The notes under the pieces were generated by a model. It ran no database searches. It was not told the DNA's origin and saw only the letters and a list, made by a program, of their open reading frames with translations. The translations under genes and the position numbers were made by a program. Below are positions 14,206-19,828 of a stretch of 19,828 nucleotides of DNA, one piece after another (positions within the stretch are counted from its first letter, which is position 1; the number at the start of each line of letters is the position of its first letter). Source of the stretch: Opitutaceae bacterium (GTDB lineage Bacteria > Verrucomicrobiota > Verrucomicrobiia > Opitutales > Opitutaceae); contig JAIRTK010000525.1 of NCBI GenBank assembly GCA_031254955.1, positions 1 through 19,828 on the forward strand. Direction: 5' to 3'.

Positions 14206-17200
14206 ATGAAAATCCAGACACCCGCGCCCCTGCGCCGGATTATCATTATGCTGCCGGCGCTTGCCGGCCTCGCCGCATGGCCCCAGCGCGGCGCCGCCGG
14301 CACCTTCTTTGTGCCGGCGGGCGGCAACCTCCCGTCGATCAGCTCGCTCGACGAGACCGGCAACACCGTCATCCTCGGCGGCGATATTGCGCTGACGGGA
14401 TATTATAATCTCCAGACCAACCCGAAACCGGTCGATTTCAAGTCGGACGACCCGGCGGTTTGCCGCGCCATCACCACGGGCGCCACCGCGCGGGCCTTCC
14501 AGCTCCGGGAAAGCCGCGCCTGGGGCTTTGACGGCATCATTATCAAAGGCGGAAACCTGGGCGCCGGCGCGGACGGCGGCGGCATCCTCGTGACGGGCGG
14601 CACATCCGCGACCGCGACCTTGATGAGCGGCAATTTTATCATCCAAAGCGCCACGGCGCGCAATGGCGGCGGCCTCGCCTTTATGTTCAGCCCCGTCTCC
14701 ATCACGAGCGCGGTCAGCCTCGTCGGGAATTATGCCCACGGACGGGGCGGCGGTTTTTATACGGGAAGCGGCGCCGTCACCTTCGCCGGCCCGATGACAT
14801 TCAAAAACAATGCGTCGGGCACCTATGGCGGAGGCGTCGCCGCCTACTTTCAGGCGGCAAACCTGACCTTTGACCACGGCGCCCGCTTCGAGGGAAACCG
14901 CTCCGGCGCCTCGGGCGGCGGCGTCTATGCGGCGGGCCACGTCACCTTCAACGATTCCGCCGTGTTCACCAGCAACACCGCCGGCACGACCGGCGGCGCG
15001 CTCATCTTGAATACCGTCGGCAAGACCCTGACGCTGGCGCAAAGCGCCACATTCAGCCTCAACGCCTCCGGCGGCAACGGCGGCGCCTTGCATACAAAAG
15101 GCGATGTTTATATAGGCGGCAACAGCGCCTTTCTGGACAACACGGCGGGCGCGGCCTCGATGGGCGGCGCCTGGTATGCCTACACGCCGGACGGCGTCAC
15201 GACCACCCTGACGCTGGACGCCTCCAAAGGCGACATCACATTCAAGGGCAACCTTCAGGACGGCGGCACGCCGAACGCGCTGACGCTGCGCGCCACCACC
15301 CTCGCCAACACGCGCACCCGGCTCGTGCTGGACACCGGCGCGGGCAACACGATTTATTTTTATGACCCCATCGCCGCGACCTCCGTTTCGGCCACGGCGG
15401 CCCTTGTCGTGAAAGGCCGGGGCGCCGTCGTGTTTGATGCCCGCGACAGCAATAATATCGTCGCGACCCTGTCCGTGGACTCGGGCACGTTCCAGCTCAC
15501 CCAAGGCGCGGGATTCGGAAACAATCATAACGCCGGCGGCGTTTCGGTGGCGCAAGGCGCGGCGCTCTCGGGGCATGGCGTCCTGCGCGCCGCCGATTTC
15601 TCCTTCGCCCCCGGCGCCCTCATCGAGGTGCTCGGCGGCGGCACGCTCGCCTTCTTGCACGGCAACCCGCTCGCGGCGGCCTCCGGCCTCACGCTGGCCG
15701 GCTCGGGCACGATCATGGCGGGCGGCGCCCTGTCAGCCGCGCGCATCCGCGTCGGCGCTCCGGACGCCGGCGCGCCCAGGAAACTCGTGTTCGACGCCGG
15801 CACGCCGCTGACGCTCGAAGCAGGCGGCGTGATGGATATAAAACTGTTCGGCGGCGCCTCGTCGGACCGGCTCGTCGCCGACACGCTCGCGCTCACGCCC
15901 GGCGCCGCCGTCATCCGCCTCGGCGGCGCCTCGGGCACCTATGCCGTGCTCTCATTATATAATACCAATATCTATACGGAGAATGATTTCACGTTTTATA
16001 TAAACGGCCTCCCGCCCACCGCGCGCCACACCATCACCGGATCCATGAACCAAGGCTTCAACAACGGCGCCGGCTCGGAACTCGTGGTGCAATTTAATGA
16101 AAACAACCTGATGACCGCCTGGACCGGCGCAAGCGGCGGCCTCTGGAAAAACTCCGCCACCACCGCCGGCAACTGGACCGACGGCGCGCCCCGCCCCGAG
16201 GTGTATTTTAAAAACGGCGACAGCGTGGTTTTCGACGCCGCCTCCGGCGTCCGCGACATCACCATCGACGACGCCGGCGTCATCGTCGCCGGCATGACGG
16301 TCAACACCGCCGGAGGCACCTGTGCGTTTGCCGGCCCCGGCGGCATCACGGGCAGCCTCACGGACACGCTCGCCGGCAGCGCCTTCACTCCGACGGGCCG
16401 GCTCACCAAGACCGGCGCCGGCGCCCTCGACTTTGCCAACACGGGAACCAACACCTTCGTCGCCGGCATCGAGCACGCCGGCGGCCTCATCAGCTTCACC
16501 GCCGCCCGGCAAATCGGCGACGGCGGCCACGGCATCACCATCGCCGGCAGCGCCACGCTCCGCCCCGCCGCAAACGGCCTCGCCTTTGCCAACACCCTCA
16601 ACCTCAACACCGCCTCGGCCACGCTCGCGGTCGAGGTCGCCGCCGGCCACACCGCCACCTACGCCGGCGTGCTCCACGGCGCCGCGGGCACCTTTGCCAA
16701 GATCGGCCAGGGCGCCCTCGTGCTCACCGCCGACAACACCGCCTTTGGCGGCGGCGTGCTCGCGTCCGGCGGCGCGCTGCTCCTCGATGACGGCGGCCTT
16801 CGCGACGTCACCATCGGCCCCGGCGCGACCTTCGGCGGCTCCGGCTCCGCGGCCCTCATCGCCGGCGCCGCCGGCTCCACGCTTCAAGTCGGCCTGCCCG
16901 GAACCGGCGGCACCCTCCACGCCGGCGGCCTCATCCTCGCCCCCGGCGCCACGCTGGATTACACCATCCTCGGCGGCGGCCAAAGCTCCTCGCTTCAAGC
17001 CGGCTCGCGCACGCTCGCCGGCGCGCCCGGCGCCTGCACGCTCAACCTGAGCGACTGGTTCGCCGGCACCTACGACCTGGGCAACATCGTGGAACTCTCC
17101 ACCCCCGCCGCCGCCGCCGCCGTCACCCTCAAAGGCCTCGCCCTCAACGCGCGCCAGACCTACAGCCTGACCGCCGCCGCCGGCAGCCTCCGGCTCACTC

Positions 17201-19828
17201 TCAACCCCACCGCCAACGCCATCCTCGTCTGGAGCGGCACAAACGCCGTGGCCGCGACAAACGGCCTCTGGGACACCACCTCCGAAAACTGGCTCGGCGC
17301 CGGCCCGGGCGCCGCGCGCTACGCCTTTGCCGACTACGACGCGCTCGTATTCGACGACCGCGTCGCCTCGCCGGCGCATCGCGCCATCGCCCTCGACAGC
17401 GGCTTCACCGCGTCCGCCATGACGGTCGCCGGCACCGGCAGCTACCGCTTCGCCGGCGCGGGCGGCGTCACGACCGACGGCTCCGGAGCCTTTGGCATTG
17501 CCGGGGACTCCCGGCTCACCAAAACCGGCGCCGGCACGCTCACCTTGGCCAACACCGGCGGCAACCTCTTCAAAAACGGCGTCAACCTCGGCGCCCCCGG
17601 CGCCCCCGGCGGCATCCTCGAATACGACCGCGCCGCCCAACTCAACATCGGCCCCGCCGCCGCCATCCACTTCCTCGGCGACACCACGCTCCGCGCGCTC
17701 GCGGACATGTCCGCCAGCGGCACCCTCGCCGCCGCCATCACCCTCGCCAACGCCGTCACGGCCACGCTGGACACCGGCGCAAACCGCGTCGCCCTCTCCG
17801 GCGTCATCTCCACCGCCGGCGCCACCGGCACGCTCGCCAAGACCGGTGCCGGCACGCTCCACCTCTCCGGCAACAGCGCCGCCGCCGCCACCCTCGCCAC
17901 CCACGTCGCCGCCGGCGCGCTCCTCCTCGACCACGGCGCGCTCGGCGGCCTCATCACCATCGCCCCCGGCGCCAGCTTCGGCGGCGCCGGCTCCGCGCCC
18001 GGCGCCGAAGGCGTGCGCACGACCGCCGGCGCCGCCATCCAAGTTGGCCGCGCCTCCTCCTCCGGCCTCCTCCACATCGCCCGCCTCCACCTCGCCGCCG
18101 GCTCCACGCTCACCGGCGGCGGCACCCTCGCCGGCGCGGCCATGCTGACCGGAACCTCCACCGCCTTCGTCGCCGCCGGCGACACGCTCACCCTCGCCGG
18201 CGCAAACACCGGCTCCGGCGGCCTCGTCAAGACCGGCGCCGGCAGCCTCGTCTACACCCGCGCCGCCGCGCTCGCTTATGCCGGCGGCACGCAAATCGAC
18301 GAAGGCCTCGTCATGCTCCGCGACATCACCGGCGCGGACGCCGCCGGCCTCGCCCACGCCATCACGCTCAACGGCGGCTGGCTCGACCTCTCCGAAACCG
18401 GCGCGTTCGACGCCACCGGCGCCGCCGCCAACGACTGGGCCGGCCTCCACATCCGCCGCGGCGCCAACGCCTCCGCCGGCGGCGTCATCGGCGCCAACGA
18501 CATCGTCACCCTCGGCGCCGGCGCCTCACCCGCCGCCCTCGGCGACGGCGCGAAAACCGGCCTCTTTGTCGTCGTCAAAGCCGGCGACGGCACCGCCATC
18601 CTCACCGGCTCCAACACCTACAAAGGCTTCACCCGCATCGACAGCGGCACCCTCCGCATCACCTCCGACCACCAGCTCGGCGACTCCTCCGCCAATCGCG
18701 AAATCATCCTCAACGGCGGCGCGCTCCAACTCGGCGGCACCCTCGCCAGCTCGCGCCAAATCCGGCTCCGCGCCCCCGGCACCGTCACCGTGGACGCCGG
18801 CGCCACCGCCACATGGACCGGCGGCATAGTCCCCGACGGCGCCACCCCCGCCACCTTCACCAAGACCGGCGACGGCACCTTCTTCATGAGCCACACCGCG
18901 AACGCCGCCGCCACCGTCAACATCGACGCCGGCCACTACGTCACCAACCACCCCGCCGGCGCCGGCTCCCGCGCCATCAACATCGCCGCCCCCGCCACCC
19001 TCGAATACCGCCACGCCGCCGCCACCGGCACCGCCGCCATCACCGCCACGATCGCCGGCGACGGCACCCTGCTCCTCGCCAGCAGCACGCTCCACCTCGG
19101 CGGCGCCGTGACCGTCGCCGCCATCCACCTCACCGCCGGCTCCGCCCTGCTCGCCGCCGCCCCCGCCCCCGCCGCATTCGTCGCCCCCGCGACCACGCTC
19201 CACATCGACGCCTCGCGCGTCTTCCTCGGCGCGCCGCAAACCACCCTCGGTGCCGTCACCCTCGCCAACGGCGGCACCCTCGGCTTCGCGCCGCCCGACG
19301 GCGCCGCCTTCCGCAAAGCCACCCTCGCCGGCATCGCCGGCGGCGGCGTCCTCCTCATCAACACCCACCTCGGCGCCGGCCACGCCGACCAACTCACCAT
19401 CCACGGCGCGATCACCGGCGACTACCGGCTCGTCATCAGCAACACCGGCTCGATCAAAGGCTTCACCTCCCCCGTCACAATCATCGCCGCGGACGATGCC
19501 CGCAACGCCACCTTCACCCCCCTCTGGCAAAACACCGGCATGTATCACTACACCCTCGACACCCGCGCCGACGGCCCGCTCACCCTCATGCAAATCACGG
19601 GCGTCGGCGCGCTCAGCATGGCGGGACAAATCATCAACGCCACCGCCGGCGCGCTCCCCCTCGGCTGGCTCTCCGAACTCACCAGCGTCAGCCAGCGCCT
19701 CGGCGAACTGCGCCTCGACGCCGCCCGCCGCCCCCGCCTCAACTCCTGGCTGCGCGGCTACGGACGGCAACACCGCTTCAACGGCAAAGTCACCCGCTTC
19801 AACGGCCACGACGGCGAACCCTTTGACG
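14206..19828 (+). CDS. Giant autotransporter with Pmp-like and PATR repeats (partial)
   Basis: The frame is open from ATG 14206 to the window edge (1874 codons) and continues beyond. A signal peptide (hydrophobic IIIMLPALAGLAAW, cleavage near AAG 31-32) begins a type V secretion product. Residues about 110-325 have at least five FxxN plus GG(A/G)x pairs: FKNN 199/GGGV 208, FEGN 228/GGGV 237, FTSN 254/GGAL 263, FSLN 283/GGAL 292, FLDN 309/GGAW 320. Seven KTGAG-type autotransporter-associated repeats start at about 733, 830, 1104, 1210, 1340, 1456 and 1551. Two copies of a W-x-G...NW...GD.VVFD module start at 639 and 1009. The end, NSWLRGYGRQHRFNG (1846 on), is the start of the outer-membrane beta-barrel; about 250 residues are probably missing. 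The passenger should form a long beta-helix on the cell surface, for adhesion or substrate contact by analogy. Its ATG follows AAAAAC without a clear Shine-Dalgarno. Confidence 0.88.
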   Translation, partial: MKIQTPAPLRRIIIMLPALAGLAAWPQRGAAGTFFVPAGGNLPSISSLDETGNTVILGGDIALTGYYNLQTNPKPVDFKSDDPAVCRAITTGATARAFQLRESRAWGFDGIIIKGGNLGAGADGGGILVTGGTSATATLMSGNFIIQSATARNGGGLAFMFSPVSITSAVSLVGNYAHGRGGGFYTGSGAVTFAGPMTFKNNASGTYGGGVAAYFQAANLTFDHGARFEGNRSGASGGGVYAAGHVTFNDSAVFTSNTAGTTGGALILNTVGKTLTLAQSATFSLNASGGNGGALHTKGDVYIGGNSAFLDNTAGAASMGGAWYAYTPDGVTTTLTLDASKGDITFKGNLQDGGTPNALTLRATTLANTRTRLVLDTGAGNTIYFYDPIAATSVSATAALVVKGRGAVVFDARDSNNIVATLSVDSGTFQLTQGAGFGNNHNAGGVSVAQGAALSGHGVLRAADFSFAPGALIEVLGGGTLAFLHGNPLAAASGLTLAGSGTIMAGGALSAARIRVGAPDAGAPRKLVFDAGTPLTLEAGGVMDIKLFGGASSDRLVADTLALTPGAAVIRLGGASGTYAVLSLYNTNIYTENDFTFYINGLPPTARHTITGSMNQGFNNGAGSELVVQFNENNLMTAWTGASGGLWKNSATTAGNWTDGAPRPEVYFKNGDSVVFDAASGVRDITIDDAGVIVAGMTVNTAGGTCAFAGPGGITGSLTDTLAGSAFTPTGRLTKTGAGALDFANTGTNTFVAGIEHAGGLISFTAARQIGDGGHGITIAGSATLRPAANGLAFANTLNLNTASATLAVEVAAGHTATYAGVLHGAAGTFAKIGQGALVLTADNTAFGGGVLASGGALLLDDGGLRDVTIGPGATFGGSGSAALIAGAAGSTLQVGLPGTGGTLHAGGLILAPGATLDYTILGGGQSSSLQAGSRTLAGAPGACTLNLSDWFAGTYDLGNIVELSTPAAAAAVTLKGLALNARQTYSLTAAAGSLRLTLNPTANAILVWSGTNAVAATNGLWDTTSENWLGAGPGAARYAFADYDALVFDDRVASPAHRAIALDSGFTASAMTVAGTGSYRFAGAGGVTTDGSGAFGIAGDSRLTKTGAGTLTLANTGGNLFKNGVNLGAPGAPGGILEYDRAAQLNIGPAAAIHFLGDTTLRALADMSASGTLAAAITLANAVTATLDTGANRVALSGVISTAGATGTLAKTGAGTLHLSGNSAAAATLATHVAAGALLLDHGALGGLITIAPGASFGGAGSAPGAEGVRTTAGAAIQVGRASSSGLLHIARLHLAAGSTLTGGGTLAGAAMLTGTSTAFVAAGDTLTLAGANTGSGGLVKTGAGSLVYTRAAALAYAGGTQIDEGLVMLRDITGADAAGLAHAITLNGGWLDLSETGAFDATGAAANDWAGLHIRRGANASAGGVIGANDIVTLGAGASPAALGDGAKTGLFVVVKAGDGTAILTGSNTYKGFTRIDSGTLRITSDHQLGDSSANREIILNGGALQLGGTLASSRQIRLRAPGTVTVDAGATATWTGGIVPDGATPATFTKTGDGTFFMSHTANAAATVNIDAGHYVTNHPAGAGSRAINIAAPATLEYRHAAATGTAAITATIAGDGTLLLASSTLHLGGAVTVAAIHLTAGSALLAAAPAPAAFVAPATTLHIDASRVFLGAPQTTLGAVTLANGGTLGFAPPDGAAFRKATLAGIAGGGVLLINTHLGAGHADQLTIHGAITGDYRLVISNTGSIKGFTSPVTIIAADDARNATFTPLWQNTGMYHYTLDTRADGPLTLMQITGVGALSMAGQIINATAGALPLGWLSELTSVSQRLGELRLDAARRPRLNSWLRGYGRQHRFNGKVTRFNGHDGEPFD

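Noticed and set aside
15955-18450. 831-codon minus-strand frame opposite the autotransporter
   Set aside because: Gly/Ala/Glu-rich shadow of GCC/GGC codons; the plus strand shows ordered autotransporter repeats.

Overview
The window reads like part of a high-GC Verrucomicrobiota chromosome, most likely an Opitutaceae-type bacterium. The assignment rests on several traits seen together: a TonB-dependent receptor with the 'LSPFAV' type N-terminus, a very large autotransporter built from passenger-associated repeats, a LacI regulator next to glycoside hydrolases, and many families of short palindromic or tandem intergenic repeats. This is inference from gene style and composition, not a database match.

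Left part (1-3750): a decayed, lower-confidence island read on the minus strand. It holds the 3' remnant of a type I restriction subunit (hsdR, broken by an internal deletion with frameshift). An ATGA overlap couples it to an intact TPR protein gene (508-2448), and a second ATGA overlap leads to a small frameshifted gene (259-511) that ends inside a MITE-like inverted-repeat element (96-275). The ~590 bases from 3160 to 3748 hold only interspersed repeats.

Middle (3749-8598): three minus-strand genes in the order lacI-type regulator, secreted GH71/99-like hydrolase, MFS transporter. The regulator is unusual: it carries two complete LacI-type helix-turn-helix plus hinge units in tandem before its sugar-binding domain. 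The promoter regions of the regulator gene and of the hydrolase gene share AACG-N4-TATTTTGG, which suggests a common operator/promoter. A GAGTAGC-type repeat lies between hydrolase and transporter and supplies the last codons of the hydrolase.

Right part (8599-19828): a divergent ~490-base spacer containing the regulator promoter and a very long polypyrimidine/polypurine inverted repeat. It is followed on the plus strand by a beta-glucuronidase (uidA-like, GH2), a TonB-dependent receptor, and a giant autotransporter whose beta-barrel runs off the window end. The autotransporter N-terminus carries FxxN / GG(A,G)x repeats resembling chlamydial polymorphic membrane proteins, followed by seven KTGAG-type passenger repeats.

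Taken together, 3749-14010 looks like a carbohydrate utilisation locus. The receptor would take glucuronide-containing oligosaccharides across the outer membrane, the GH71/99-like enzyme would act in the periplasm or outside, the MFS protein would import products, and the cytoplasmic beta-glucuronidase would remove glucuronate, all under the double-headed regulator. The autotransporter could serve adhesion to the substrate or a surface.
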